A stretch of DNA of 64,000 nucleotides from Campylobacter concisus (GCF_001891085.1 NZ_JXUP01000001.1:1-64000); one strand, 5' to 3'; shown: positions 1-10,416, counted from the stretch's first letter. Numbers and translations are program-made. Notes: generated from the sequence alone by a model not told the origin.

Positions 1-26
1 GCTTTTTGGGACTAGTCCCAAAAAGC
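1..26. terminator. 26-bp perfect palindrome, probable terminator after ttcA-like gene
   Basis: Bases 1-26 are identical to their own reverse complement (stem GCTTTTTGGG, centre ACTAGT). It lies 10 bases beyond the stop of the minus-strand gene ending at 37, so a hairpin terminator is the simplest reading. The A/T-rich outer arms give a U-tract on either strand. A second short palindrome, GTAAAATTTTAC, overlaps the stop codon (29-40). The window edge hides what lies further left. Confidence 0.55.
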
Positions 27-36
27 AAGTAAAATT

Positions 37-795
37 TTACTCTTCACTACTGCTATTGAGAGCAAAAAAAGTATCAGTATGGATATTTTCAAATGCTGCT
101 TTTAGCGAAGTAAAAAGCTTTGGATTTTCTTTTTCTAATGTTGCTAAAAGCTGTTTGGTTTCATATCTAGCATGCGGCATCTTCACGTCAAATCTCATTG
201 CAGGGCATGCTTCATCGCCAATGACTCTTAATTCATTTTTGATAGCATTTTCGCGAAGCTGTCTCTCGCGAACGAAGATAAATGGCCTAATAACCGTGAT
301 TCCATTTTTTGCAGTATATTTTGGAGCAAGCGTCCTTAGTGCACCATTATATGTAAAGTTCATAAAAAAGCTCTCCGCTGCATCGTCTAAATGATGAGCA
401 ATCGCGAGTTTATTAAAACCATGTTTTAAGGCGTAAGTATAAAGATAACCTCTTCTCATACGAGAAAAGAAACTACAAAAACTGGAATTCTTACGGATTT
501 TCTCTTTTGAAATCTCAAAGATTGAGCTATCTATCACTTCATGCTCTATTCCGTGCTCATTGCAATGCTTCGTAAGATAAGCGTAGTCCTCACCCATGCC
601 GTAGCTTAGTGTTACTGCTTTAAACTCAAATTTCTCAGGTGTAACGTTTTGGATATGCTTTAGTACGTGAGCTAGTGCGAGGCTATCTTTACCACCGCTA
701 AGACCAAGCAAGATCTTATCTCCGCCCTCTATCATCTTGTATCTGGCATTTGTCTGACCAACTTGCCTAAGAAGCCTTTTGCTAAGCTCTATCAT
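37..795 (-). CDS. TtcA-like PP-loop ATPase (tRNA 2-thiolation family) lacking one cluster cysteine
   Basis: 252 aa. The PP-loop SGGKDS is at residues 33-38, followed by the family pattern with a Cys at 107, the segment MRRG just after it, HHLDD at 134-138 and a second Cys at 197. TtcA makes 2-thiocytidine at tRNA position 32 using an Fe-S cluster held by a CxxC pair plus one later Cys. Here the second Cys of the CxxC is Phe (C107-S-F-F), so only two of the three ligands are visible. The start ATG overlaps the mtnN stop (ATGA), so it is translationally coupled and last in a run reaching back through fabD and slyD. Family assignment is firm; activity as a true TtcA is uncertain. Confidence 0.75.
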   Translation of the reverse strand: MIELSKRLLRQVGQTNARYKMIEGGDKILLGLSGGKDSLALAHVLKHIQNVTPEKFEFKAVTLSYGMGEDYAYLTKHCNEHGIEHEVIDSSIFEISKEKIRKNSSFCSFFSRMRRGYLYTYALKHGFNKLAIAHHLDDAAESFFMNFTYNGALRTLAPKYTAKNGITVIRPFIFVRERQLRENAIKNELRVIGDEACPAMRFDVKMPHARYETKQLLATLEKENPKLFTSLKAAFENIHTDTFFALNSSSEE

Positions 796-1475
796 AAATT
801 TTCTACCATTTCAAGTATAAATTTTGCACTAACACTTGCTGAATCTTGCAAAAATTTATCAAAGTCAAACTCTGCTGCATCACCAGCTCCATCGCTGATA
901 GCTCTTAGTATAAAAAATGGCACACCAAGTGTTTCGCAAACTAGTGCAACGCTAGCACCTTCCATCTCGGTAGCGCTCGCATTAAATATCTTTTTAATCC
1001 AAGCTTTCTTTTCATTATCGCAGATAAACTGATCTCCAGTCGCAATAATACCAGCACTTAAGCTCATATCTTTTTTATCGGCTATCTTTTTTGCCAGTTC
1101 GTTTAGTCCTTCATCGCTTTTGACAAATATACTTGTGCCTGGCACATAGCCATAAGGATGTCCAAAAGCCGTAATATCAAGATCATGCTGCACTAAGCTA
1201 GTAGCATAAAGCATATCGCCTATTTTTAGGCTCTCATCGAGTGAGCCAGCTACGCCAGTAAAGAGCAATTTTGAGGCCTTAAATTTTTCTATCATTAAAG
1301 TTGCTGTTATAGCTGCATTTACTTTGCCTATCTTTGAATAGGCAATGACTAGCTCTTTTCCTTTATAGTTTGCTAAGTAAAATTTATTATTTGCATATTG
1401 AACAGTTTTATATTCACCAACCATTTCAAGGATCGGTGTTATCTCCTCTTGCATAGCTCCAAGTATCGCTATCAT
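792..1475 (-). CDS. mtnN: 5'-methylthioadenosine/S-adenosylhomocysteine nucleosidase (MTAN)
   Basis: 227 aa, the normal length for the Pfs/MTAN family. It cleaves MTA and SAH (and, in Campylobacter, the futalosine-pathway intermediate 6-amino-6-deoxyfutalosine for menaquinone synthesis). Visible signatures are the N-terminal GAMQEE loop with the catalytic Glu pair (residues 10-11), the central METEGA-like segment TEMEGA and the C-terminal RAISDGAGD loop carrying the catalytic Asp. The start overlaps the fabD stop by 4 bases and the stop overlaps the next start by 4 bases, indicating coupled translation. Cytosolic. Confidence 0.93.
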   Translation of the reverse strand: MIAILGAMQEEITPILEMVGEYKTVQYANNKFYLANYKGKELVIAYSKIGKVNAAITATLMIEKFKASKLLFTGVAGSLDESLKIGDMLYATSLVQHDLDITAFGHPYGYVPGTSIFVKSDEGLNELAKKIADKKDMSLSAGIIATGDQFICDNEKKAWIKKIFNASATEMEGASVALVCETLGVPFFILRAISDGAGDAAEFDFDKFLQDSASVSAKFILEMVENL

Positions 1476-2401
1476 CTCTTCTCCAAAATTTTCACAACTT
1501 CTTCAAGACTTGCCATATCAGTAATACTATAAGTTGGCTTTTCGGTAATTTTTTTATTGATACCCTTTAGCGTCGCAGCACCAAGCTCGATAAAACAATC
1601 AACATCATTTTCATGGTTTTTAATGCTTTGTTTATAGCAAACTGGTTTTATTAGCTGCTCTTTTAGCAGGACTAGCGCTTCACTTTTATCGGTATAAATT
1701 TTAGCATTTACATTTGAGACAACAGGAGAAAATTTGGCAGCCAAAGTACTCTCAAGCTCGCTTGCTAGTCTAACACTAGCTGGTTCAAGTATCGGACAAT
1801 GGCTTGCTACTGACATATTTAAAAGCATTGCTCTTTTTGCGCCAGCTTCTTTAAATTTTGCTTCATAGCTAGCAAGATCGGCTCTTACACCAGCAACAAC
1901 GATTTGTCCATCGCAGTTGTAGTTTGCAGCATAAATTTGTAAGCCTTCTTCTCTTGCTTTTTTACAAATTTCTTCAACCACTTCATCACTAAGTCCAAGA
2001 ACTACCATCATGCCAGCATCTTTGCCAACGCAGGCTTCTTGCATAAATTTACCACGCAAATTTACAAGCCTAATCGCATCAATAAAATTAAATGCTCCAC
2101 TAACTGCAAGAGCAGTAAATTCTCCAAGTGAGTGCCCAAGGCTAAATTCTGGTTTTTCTTTAATAAAATTTGAAAAAGCCAAATAAGTCATTAGTGAGTT
2201 TAAAACGATAGCTGGCTGAGTAAATTCTGTTTTATCCAACTTATCGTTTTGTGTAAATAAAAGCTCTTTGTAATCAATGCCAGTATCATTACAAGCATCA
2301 TTTAAAAGTAATTTAGCAGTAGAAAAATTTTCGTAAAAGTCTTTTCCCATACCAATACTTTGCGAGCCTTGGCCCGCAAAAACAAAAGCAAATTTTTTCA
2401 T
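1472..2401 (-). CDS. fabD: Malonyl-CoA:ACP transacylase
   Basis: 309 aa, typical FabD. It moves malonyl from CoA to acyl carrier protein for fatty-acid elongation. The N-terminal FAGQGSQ motif (residues 8-14), the nucleophile elbow GHSLGEF with Ser91, and the catalytic His201 in SHCPILEPA are all present. It sits between slyD (10-base gap) and mtnN (4-base overlap), an order I recall from C. jejuni. It could also feed malonyl units to the polyketide-like operon at 49-63 kb, which has no transacylase of its own; that link is inference. Confidence 0.95.
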   Translation of the reverse strand: MKKFAFVFAGQGSQSIGMGKDFYENFSTAKLLLNDACNDTGIDYKELLFTQNDKLDKTEFTQPAIVLNSLMTYLAFSNFIKEKPEFSLGHSLGEFTALAVSGAFNFIDAIRLVNLRGKFMQEACVGKDAGMMVVLGLSDEVVEEICKKAREEGLQIYAANYNCDGQIVVAGVRADLASYEAKFKEAGAKRAMLLNMSVASHCPILEPASVRLASELESTLAAKFSPVVSNVNAKIYTDKSEALVLLKEQLIKPVCYKQSIKNHENDVDCFIELGAATLKGINKKITEKPTYSITDMASLEEVVKILEKR

Positions 2402-2410
2402 TTTAGCTTC

Positions 2411-2995
2411 TTAGTGATGGTGATGTCCGTGTCCACCGCAACCGCAACCGCCATCCTCATGTCCGTATCCATGACCTCCGCAGCACTCATGTTCATGCTC
2501 ATGATCGTGACCACCGCAACCGCAAGTATGAGCCCCAGCTACCATGCCTGTTGCTTTTTCATCTTCTGTCGCATCTCTAACTTCTAAAACTTCAACATTA
2601 AATAACAAATCTTTACCAGCATATGGGTGATTAAAATCAACTGTTACTTCGTCATCTTTGATCTCTTTAACAATAACACGAACGCTTGAGCCATCCTCAT
2701 TTTGACCAAAAAGTTCCATTCCTTCATGTAAATCTATACCAGCAAACTGCTCTTTTGGTAACGACTGAATGGCTTCGTTATTATATTCACCACAACCCTC
2801 TGCTGCCTTTACGCTTATAGTTGCTCTTTCGCCTGATTTTAATTTGCTTACTTCTTTTTCAAGCTTTTCTATAATATGGCCATGCCCTGTTATAAACGAA
2901 ATTTGGCCACCTTCTTGCATGTTTGACTCTAAAATTTCACCAGTATTGACATCTTTTAGTTCGTAAAACATAGTTATAACTTGATCTTTACTCAC
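2411..2995 (-). CDS. slyD: SlyD-type FKBP peptidyl-prolyl isomerase with metal-binding tail
   Basis: 194 aa. The N-terminal half is an FKBP domain with an inserted chaperone flap (about residues 1-145), as in SlyD. From about residue 152 the tail is almost only His, Cys, Gly and acidic residues, ending in HGHHHH, the nickel/zinc-binding tail that feeds hydrogenase and urease maturation in related bacteria. The start is GTG with a good upstream AAGGAG (3002-3007). It has its own TATAAT promoter. Next downstream is fabD. Confidence 0.92.
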   Translation of the reverse strand: MSKDQVITMFYELKDVNTGEILESNMQEGGQISFITGHGHIIEKLEKEVSKLKSGERATISVKAAEGCGEYNNEAIQSLPKEQFAGIDLHEGMELFGQNEDGSSVRVIVKEIKDDEVTVDFNHPYAGKDLLFNVEVLEVRDATEDEKATGMVAGAHTCGCGGHDHEHEHECCGGHGYGHEDGGCGCGGHGHHHH

Positions 2996-3001
2996 AATAA
3001 T

Positions 3002-3039
3002 CTCCTTAGATTTGGTTTTTTGATTAATGTGGGATTATA
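3002..3039 (-). promoter_or_regulatory. slyD promoter and ribosome-binding site
   Basis: Reading the minus strand, a perfect TATAAT (3034-3039) preceded by a T-rich stretch lies 39 bases upstream of the slyD GTG, and a strong AAGGAG lies at 3002-3007. This matches the Campylobacter sigma70 pattern, where the -10 box dominates. It implies that slyD-fabD-mtnN-ttcA can be transcribed apart from the tol genes. Confidence 0.6.
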
Positions 3040-3057
3040 TCTAAAAAAGATTAAAAT

Positions 3058-3900
3058 TTAGTTTCTATTGGGAGAGGCTTTGGCTTCTTTACTATCTGGA
3101 TAACCGACTTTTAAAGCCTTATAAAATCTATTTGCACTTTGCGTGTCACCTATCTTATCAAAGCTTATAGCTGTGTGATATAGAAGTTTTGGTGTATAGT
3201 CAGCCTTATCTTCGTTCTGTATGCTTTTTTTATAGTATTGTATAGCTGTACTGTATGATTTTTGACTGTAAGCAACTTCACCTAAATAATAATTTGTTGC
3301 ACCAGTTTTATAGCCTTTTTTATTTAAATATTCAAAATATTCAGCTGCTTCTGTGCTATTGCCAGAATTTAGAAGTTTAATGCCATCAGCCAAAATATCT
3401 TTATCGCTTTTTCCACTAAAATTTGAAGTTGGCTTACTTTGTTGTTTTGGATTTGCATTTTGCTTTGGTTGAGCAGCATTTTTATCCATTATTGCACCTA
3501 ATTTATTTAAGGCAGCAGTAATATTTTTGTAGTTTTTGTCTTGTATATCTCTAGTTTCATCAACATAAGCCTTCAATGATGTCAAACTTACACCAGAATC
3601 ACTTATGCCGCCATTTACCTTCGTTTCTATATCATTTATTCTTTGCTCAAGCTTATTCATTCTAGCACTCATGCTCTCAATCAAGCTTTGCAAACCTTGA
3701 AGTTGTTCTAAAACATTATTCATATTCTCTTCAATATTTTGAACGCTTCGCTTATTATTTAAGGTAACTTTTTCATTATCAGTTAGACCATATGGATTCG
3801 CACTATCCATATTGCCTGCATCAAAAGCTGAAATCTCTTGGCCAGAGGTAATGGAGATAGTGGCTCCAATCAGAGCCACTATAATTAATTTTTTGTTCAT
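3058..3900 (-). CDS. cpoB: CpoB/YbgF-type Tol-Pal periplasmic coordinator
   Basis: 280 aa. A signal peptide occupies about residues 1-22. A coiled coil with LQGLQSLIESMSARMNKLEQ-like heptads (about 55-100) is followed by a Gln/Asn/Lys-rich linker and C-terminal TPR repeats (about 165-275). CpoB trimerises through the coiled coil and couples peptidoglycan synthesis to Tol-mediated outer-membrane constriction. It follows pal with a 17-base gap, the canonical place for this gene. Confidence 0.85.
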   Translation of the reverse strand: MNKKLIIVALIGATISITSGQEISAFDAGNMDSANPYGLTDNEKVTLNNKRSVQNIEENMNNVLEQLQGLQSLIESMSARMNKLEQRINDIETKVNGGISDSGVSLTSLKAYVDETRDIQDKNYKNITAALNKLGAIMDKNAAQPKQNANPKQQSKPTSNFSGKSDKDILADGIKLLNSGNSTEAAEYFEYLNKKGYKTGATNYYLGEVAYSQKSYSTAIQYYKKSIQNEDKADYTPKLLYHTAISFDKIGDTQSANRFYKALKVGYPDSKEAKASPNRN

Positions 3901-3917
3901 TATTATTTAATTATAAA

Positions 3918-4424
3918 TTATGGAAGTACTTTGAAATCTGCACGTCTATTTTGAGCATCGCAAGCTTTTGTTTTATCTGTGCAAACTGGATTGCTTTCAC
4001 CAAAGCTAACTACAGCGATTCTATCAGCACTAACGCCATTTCTTACAAGAGCATCTTTAGCGCTTTTAGCACGTTTTAAACCAAGAGCATAGTTATACTC
4101 ATCTGTACCCCACTCATCGCAGTTACCTTCTACTTTTATAGAAAGAGCTTGAGCGTCAGCTTGGTTAAATACTGATGCATTTGAGCTAACAACGCCTTGT
4201 TGATCAGCTTTGATATTAAATTTATCAAAGTCAAAGTATACACTTTTAACTTGACTCTCGATGTTAGCAATAAGAGCTGCTAATCTATCAGCATCGCTCA
4301 TGCTACCTGAATTGTCTGCAGATTGATTTGAATTTGAATTCATATCAACTTCAGGGTTTTTTGAGCTACAACCGCTCAACAATAAAGTTGCAACTGCAAC
4401 ACTTGCTAGAACTACTTTTTTCAT
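3918..4424 (-). CDS. pal: Peptidoglycan-associated lipoprotein Pal (OmpA-like)
   Basis: 168 aa. The lipobox LLSGC puts the acylated Cys at about residue 19. An Asn/Ser-rich linker leads to an OmpA-C domain (about 55-168) with VYFDFDKFNI, the GNCDEWGTDEYN peptidoglycan-binding turn and a terminal RRADFKVL. It anchors the outer membrane to peptidoglycan and partners TolB. In C. jejuni this gene encodes the immunogenic Omp18. It has its own promoter directly upstream. Confidence 0.93.
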   Translation of the reverse strand: MKKVVLASVAVATLLLSGCSSKNPEVDMNSNSNQSADNSGSMSDADRLAALIANIESQVKSVYFDFDKFNIKADQQGVVSSNASVFNQADAQALSIKVEGNCDEWGTDEYNYALGLKRAKSAKDALVRNGVSADRIAVVSFGESNPVCTDKTKACDAQNRRADFKVLP

Positions 4425-4453
4425 TCCTTATCCTTTTTTAGAAATTTGGTCGA

Positions 4454-4459
4454 ATTATA
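4454..4459 (-). promoter_or_regulatory. pal promoter -10 box
   Basis: A perfect TATAAT on the minus strand, about 30 bases before the pal ATG and in an AT-rich gap between tolB and pal, would give pal a separate transcript for high-level expression. Confidence 0.55.
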
Positions 4460-4488
4460 TCACAAAAATCTTAAATTTTATCAGAATA

Positions 4489-5745
4489 TTACCAATCTAT
4501 AGATTGAATTTTTCCTACTTTTAAAGGAAACTGAAAACTTCTGTTTTCATTTAGCCTAACAACACCTAGTGAACTTTGACCGCCAAGCTCTTTTATAAAG
4601 ACAACACTTTGCCCGTCGCTTGAGAATCTTGGATAGTTATTTTTACCATTTGCTGTAAGCTGACGTATAAAATCAGTCTGAGTTGAAATTAGATATATAT
4701 TAAAGCTACCACTTGCTTCTCTACTTGAATAAACAACATAATTTTCAAATGTGCTTACAGAGTTATTATTTTTACCATGAAATACCATTTGTTCAACGCT
4801 TCCGCCAGAAATCGCAGGGGTTGCAAAAACATTAGGATAGCCAAGCCTATCTGAAACGAAAACTATCTTGCTGTCATTATCAACAAAATTTCCATTTACA
4901 TCTATGCCTGGATAATTAGTAATCTGCGTCAAACTTTTACTATTTGTATTATAGATAAAGATATCTGGTTGATCTTTTGGTGCCATGGTTAATAGAATTT
5001 TACTTCCATCTTTACTAACATCTGAGGCTATAAGCATGCCAATGCTATCAATTATCTTTGTTTTTGTGCCAGAATTTAGATCATATCTAAATAAAGTTGG
5101 CTTATTGTTTACATAAGATGTATAGTAAAATTTACTTTGATCAGCTCCAGCCCATTTAGGGAAAATATTTAGCCCGCCACTTACTATAGTCTTTTGATAT
5201 GTAAGTGTATAATCAGCAACTATGATAGAGCTTTGGCGAGCTGAAGTATATTTTGAAAGAATAATAAATTTTTCCATCCAGCCAACTGGTGGTAAATTTA
5301 GTTCATTAGTAAGCTCAACTATACTTTTATGCGCCAAAAACGGATACTTTGCGCCGTCTGGCATAGCATAAACCTTCTCATATCTTGTAGTTGCTGTCTT
5401 AGCGTTTATCAGTTTTACTCTCAAAGTAAGAGGAGAGCCCATAGAGCCTTCAAGAGCATATCTAAAGATAAGCTCGACGCCTTTATCACTCATTGTATTA
5501 GTAGTCGCATCTCCTTCATAGGTAGAAGGCACATGATCTTCGATTACTTCAAAATCGGAACTAACCTTTAGATCTCCTAGCATGATTTTAAAGAATTTAT
5601 CTTTAAACCCCGCATCGCTAACAGCAGTTGTTGCATCTTGCAAAGCTATCTTTGGCAAAGCAACACCTTGGTTTACAACAGATATGGTCGCATCAGCAGC
5701 ATAAAGCCCTAGAGCAACACATAAAAAAAGAAAAATTTTCTTCAT
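4489..5745 (-). CDS. tolB: TolB periplasmic beta-propeller
   Basis: 418 aa. A short signal peptide (about 1-17) precedes an N-terminal alpha/beta domain (about 20-160) and a six-bladed propeller whose blades show repeated DVSKDG.ILLT and D.KIVFVSDR patterns (from about 190 on). TolB links Pal to the inner-membrane TolQRA motor. It lies 24 bases downstream of the tolA-like gene. Confidence 0.9.
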   Translation of the reverse strand: MKKIFLFLCVALGLYAADATISVVNQGVALPKIALQDATTAVSDAGFKDKFFKIMLGDLKVSSDFEVIEDHVPSTYEGDATTNTMSDKGVELIFRYALEGSMGSPLTLRVKLINAKTATTRYEKVYAMPDGAKYPFLAHKSIVELTNELNLPPVGWMEKFIILSKYTSARQSSIIVADYTLTYQKTIVSGGLNIFPKWAGADQSKFYYTSYVNNKPTLFRYDLNSGTKTKIIDSIGMLIASDVSKDGSKILLTMAPKDQPDIFIYNTNSKSLTQITNYPGIDVNGNFVDNDSKIVFVSDRLGYPNVFATPAISGGSVEQMVFHGKNNNSVSTFENYVVYSSREASGSFNIYLISTQTDFIRQLTANGKNNYPRFSSDGQSVVFIKELGGQSSLGVVRLNENRSFQFPLKVGKIQSIDW

Positions 5746-5769
5746 CTCTACTCCATAATTTTATAAATT

Positions 5770-6717
5770 TTAGTTTATTTTATCTTCTAAATTTAAATTA
5801 AAAGTAGTGCTTTTGTCTGGATTGAATGGAAATTTCTCCGTTGTAAGTTTTTCTAAGCACTCTCTTACTTTTGCGTTAAATTCTTCATTATATGATAGCT
5901 CTAAAATTTCATAGCTAAAATTTCCGCTCTGATCTATCATAACTTTAACTTTAGCTAAATTTGCAGAATCAGCCTTATAACTTTGCCATCTTCTTTGAAT
6001 TTGTTTTGTTATCGCACCCATTAGTGGATCGTAAGTACCGGTAGATTGTGATTTTGGAGCAGTTGGATTTTGATCTATCTTTAAACTCTTTATTATATCA
6101 CTAGCTTCTTTTGCGGCTTTTGAACTAGAAGCTTCGCTTTTTTTACGGCTTTGCACTTTATTTTCGGCCTTTTTTATACCATCATCTTTTTTAAGTTTCG
6201 TAGAATCTATGTCACTAAAAAGGTCTTTTATATTTGGTTCTTTTGGTTTTGGCTTTTCAACTGGCTTTGGTGTAGGCTTAGGCTCAGGTTTTGGTTCTGG
6301 CTTAATATCTTCTTTAGGCTCTTCACTTGGTTTTAAAATTTCTGGTTTTGGTTCTGGTTTTTTAGGCTCAGGCTTTGGCTCTTCTTTTGGAGGAGTTGGC
6401 AAGCTTGGGGTAGGTAATGGTTCATCTGGTACAACAGGCTTATTTGTAGTCTCTTGTTTATCTTCTTCAGATTCCTTTTTAGGTTCAGGCTTTGTCTCTT
6501 TAACTACTTCATCTGCTTGTTTTGGGGCTTTAATGGTTTGATCAACCTCTCTATCAACCATAACCACATCCATAATAGCATCTTTATCATCAGTATATTT
6601 TTTAGGAGGTTCTGCAAAAAAAGTAAGCTTTATAAACAAAATAAGTATAATAATAACGTAAATACAAGACGCTACAAGAAACGAACTAAGCGTTGGGAAT
6701 TTAACTTTATTTGACAT
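5770..6717 (-). CDS. tolA: TolA-like energy transducer with TonB-type C-terminus
   Basis: 315 aa. One N-terminal transmembrane helix (about residues 12-34) is followed by a long Pro/Glu/Lys-rich periplasmic stretch (about 70-165, many KPEPKPEP units) and an alpha/charged part. The C-terminal domain (about 230-315) has the DPLMGAITKQIQRRW start seen in Campylobacter TolA/TonB-family proteins. Position between tolR and tolB argues for TolA, although the Pro-rich spacer is TonB-like rather than the Ala/Lys helix of E. coli TolA. The start lies one base after the tolR stop. Confidence 0.8.
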   Translation of the reverse strand: MSNKVKFPTLSSFLVASCIYVIIILILFIKLTFFAEPPKKYTDDKDAIMDVVMVDREVDQTIKAPKQADEVVKETKPEPKKESEEDKQETTNKPVVPDEPLPTPSLPTPPKEEPKPEPKKPEPKPEILKPSEEPKEDIKPEPKPEPKPTPKPVEKPKPKEPNIKDLFSDIDSTKLKKDDGIKKAENKVQSRKKSEASSSKAAKEASDIIKSLKIDQNPTAPKSQSTGTYDPLMGAITKQIQRRWQSYKADSANLAKVKVMIDQSGNFSYEILELSYNEEFNAKVRECLEKLTTEKFPFNPDKSTTFNLNLEDKIN

Positions 6718-6718
6718 T

Positions 6719-7117
6719 TTAACCGTTTGTCTCTAAAGCTACTTTATTAAAACCAGCACCTTTCAAAGTCTTTAATACAAACATAACATCATCGTATTTT
6801 AAATTTTTGTCAGCTTTTATATAGATAGGCGAGGTTTTATCGTATTTCGTACTCATTAATGCAATATTATCAGGAAACTCAGCAAGGCTCATAGTACTCT
6901 GATCAATTCTAACTTGTCCTTGCGAATTTATAGATACTATAAGGTCTTTTTGCTTAGATGTTGAAGTTTTCGCCTTTGAACCATCCGGAAGAGTAATATC
7001 CTCTTGATATGTTATAGTTGGCATAGTAACCATTAAAATGGCTAGTAAAACAAGCATAATATCAACAAGAGGAGTTATATTTAGCTCTGGTGTCTCATCG
7101 GTAAATTTAACGGCCAT
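6719..7117 (-). CDS. tolR: TolR/ExbD-type proton-channel subunit
   Basis: 132 aa. One transmembrane segment (about 14-34, [19 protein letters not shown]) carries the conserved Asp18 needed for proton-driven rotation, followed by a periplasmic domain. It is directly followed by the tolA-like gene and starts where tolQ ends, so the three are co-translated. This is distinct from the second ExbD at 25126-25509. Confidence 0.88.
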   Translation of the reverse strand: MAVKFTDETPELNITPLVDIMLVLLAILMVTMPTITYQEDITLPDGSKAKTSTSKQKDLIVSINSQGQVRIDQSTMSLAEFPDNIALMSTKYDKTSPIYIKADKNLKYDDVMFVLKTLKGAGFNKVALETNG

Positions 7118-7702
7118 TTATAGTATCTCATCATCTTTTTTAAGTGCTATCATTACATCAGCCTGACGCTCGATAACGCTCATTAATTCATAAGCTTTTC
7201 TTTTTATGAGTAAGTTAAATGTATATGCTGGGATGGCAACAAAAATTCCACAACCAGTTGCAACAAGTGCCTCTGAAATAGCTGGAGCGATAATACCAAG
7301 TGATGAACCTCCACCATTTCCAAGCTGTGAAAATGTCTCTAAAATAGAAACAACGGTTCCAAAAAGACCAATAAAAGGCGAAGTAGATGCTATTACACTT
7401 AGCCACGTTAACCCACTTGTAGCATTTTTCTCGGCTATGCTTATACATACATTTAGTTTTTCTCTTGAGATTCTTCCATTTGCACATTTTCTCAAAGACG
7501 AATCATTTGGAATATTTTTAGCACCCATAAGCAGTGCTTCAAGTGCATTTTGCTCACGTTTTTGCCAAGCTCCAATACCAGCCATTCTTGAAAAAAGAAT
7601 TGTGAAACTAACTATAAAATATATTGACAACCAAGTTAAAACAATAATTGTAATAAAACTACTTCTTTGAATGTAATTTAAAAATAAATCTATGCCGCCC
7701 AC
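7118..7702 (-). CDS. tolQ: TolQ/ExbB-type motor subunit
   Basis: 194 aa, with three transmembrane helices (about 15-37, 100-125, 145-170) and the family loop GLTWLSVIASTSPFIGLFGTV. It forms the pentameric proton channel around TolR. The start is a GTG (7700-7702) directly abutting the atpC TAA, so the motor gene is translationally tied to ATP synthase. No separate promoter is visible between them. Confidence 0.88.
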   Translation of the reverse strand: MGGIDLFLNYIQRSSFITIIVLTWLSIYFIVSFTILFSRMAGIGAWQKREQNALEALLMGAKNIPNDSSLRKCANGRISREKLNVCISIAEKNATSGLTWLSVIASTSPFIGLFGTVVSILETFSQLGNGGGSSLGIIAPAISEALVATGCGIFVAIPAYTFNLLIKRKAYELMSVIERQADVMIALKKDDEIL

Positions 7703-8092
7703 TTATCTAGTTCTCACTACATTTTCCATTTTAGATATAGTTGCTGCAAAAGCATTTGTATCACTACTCATGCTCTCTATCAAATTTCTAGCAGCTTCCA
7801 ATGAATTTGCAAGCTCACTTTCACTATCGCCAGAGACGTAAACCGCGCCGTCAGCAAGTATTACTACCTTACCTTCGTCAATCTTTGCATAGCCCCAGTT
7901 AATCGCAACAACATCATGTTTTTTATTTTTATGTTCTATATCTATAATACCTGCTTTTAAAAGAGATATTAATGAGGCATGGCTTGGTAAAACACCAAAC
8001 TCACCCTCGCTACCTGGAAGCACTACACTGCTCACGTCATCATTAAATATCTGACCTTGAGGAGTTACGATCTCTAAATGCAATTTATCCAT
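7703..8092 (-). CDS. atpC: ATP synthase epsilon subunit
   Basis: 129 aa. The N-terminal beta-sandwich starts LHLEIVTPQGQIF, with the family segment LPGSEGEFGVLPSHA at about 26-40. A short C-terminal helical part follows. The epsilon subunit joins the rotor stalk and restrains ATP hydrolysis. It is last of the atp genes and abuts tolQ. Confidence 0.95.
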   Translation of the reverse strand: MDKLHLEIVTPQGQIFNDDVSSVVLPGSEGEFGVLPSHASLISLLKAGIIDIEHKNKKHDVVAINWGYAKIDEGKVVILADGAVYVSGDSESELANSLEAARNLIESMSSDTNAFAATISKMENVVRTR

Positions 8093-8110
8093 TACGCTTC
8101 CTTTTTAAAT

Positions 8111-9508
<1,398 letters not shown>

Positions 9509-9519
9509 TCATACTCCTT

Positions 9520-10407
9520 TTATTTCATTGATTCAACACCACTGATGATCTCAATAAGCTCAGTGGTAATAGACTCTTGTCTTGCTTTATTGTAAGCAAG
9601 ATTTAACTGTTTAACGCGTTGTTTAGCATTGTTTGTTGCATTATCCATAGCTTGCATTCTGGCGCTGTGCTCAGCCGCCAAAGAGTCAACCAAGGCATAA
9701 TACATACTATACTCAAAATATTTATTGAGCAATTCATCCATAATCTTAGTATAGTTATCTTCTGGCTCAAATTCCATCAAAGAATTTGTCTCAACAGCAA
9801 CTATCTTAGACGGCTCAATAGGCACAATATCATTTACTCTAATCTCTTGAGAAATCATATTTTTATAACCATTGTGTATTAACACGACTTTATCAGTTAT
9901 ACCATTTGTAAAGTCATCAATAGCGTCTTTTATGATATTTTGAGCTTTTTCATATGTAGGAGAAGAGCTAGCTCCGACATAAGTCTCAAGTAGTTCAACG
10001 CCTTGGAAATTGAAAAATTCTATACCTTTTTTACCAACAGCTCTTAGTCTGACTTTGATCTTTTTGGCTTTTAGCTCATCAATCATGCGCCTAACTGTCT
10101 TTATAGTTTGGACATTAAAGCCACCGCAAAGCCCTTTATCAGCGGTAACAAATATAATATCAACCTTTTCTACGCTCTTTGTTGTGTTAAAAAATTTACT
10201 CTCAGTCATAACTGAAGCGTATTGATTGATTTTATAAGCTATCTCTGATAAAACCTCATTGATCTTAAGTGCATAAACTCTAGAGTATCGAGCAGCCTCT
10301 TCAGCTTTGCGAAGCTTTGCTGTTGATACAAGCTTCATCGCACGCGTCGTCTTTTGAGTGTTCTGGACGCTCTTAATCTTTCGTTTTATATCTTTTAAAT
10401 TTGACAT
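9520..10407 (-). CDS. atpG: ATP synthase gamma subunit
   Basis: 295 aa. The N-terminal helix begins [28 protein letters not shown], the conserved coiled-coil shaft, and the C-terminal helix contains [13 protein letters not shown]. The gamma subunit is the central rotor shaft transmitting torque between Fo and the alpha/beta head. Normal length, between atpA and atpD. Confidence 0.96.
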   Translation of the reverse strand: MSNLKDIKRKIKSVQNTQKTTRAMKLVSTAKLRKAEEAARYSRVYALKINEVLSEIAYKINQYASVMTESKFFNTTKSVEKVDIIFVTADKGLCGGFNVQTIKTVRRMIDELKAKKIKVRLRAVGKKGIEFFNFQGVELLETYVGASSSPTYEKAQNIIKDAIDDFTNGITDKVVLIHNGYKNMISQEIRVNDIVPIEPSKIVAVETNSLMEFEPEDNYTKIMDELLNKYFEYSMYYALVDSLAAEHSARMQAMDNATNNAKQRVKQLNLAYNKARQESITTELIEIISGVESMK

Positions 10408-10416
10408 ATCTTAGCC

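Noticed and set aside
6151-6714. Gly/Phe-rich open frames opposite the tolA-like gene
   Set aside because: These are antisense shadows of the Pro/Lys/Glu repeat; no ribosome site or family signature.
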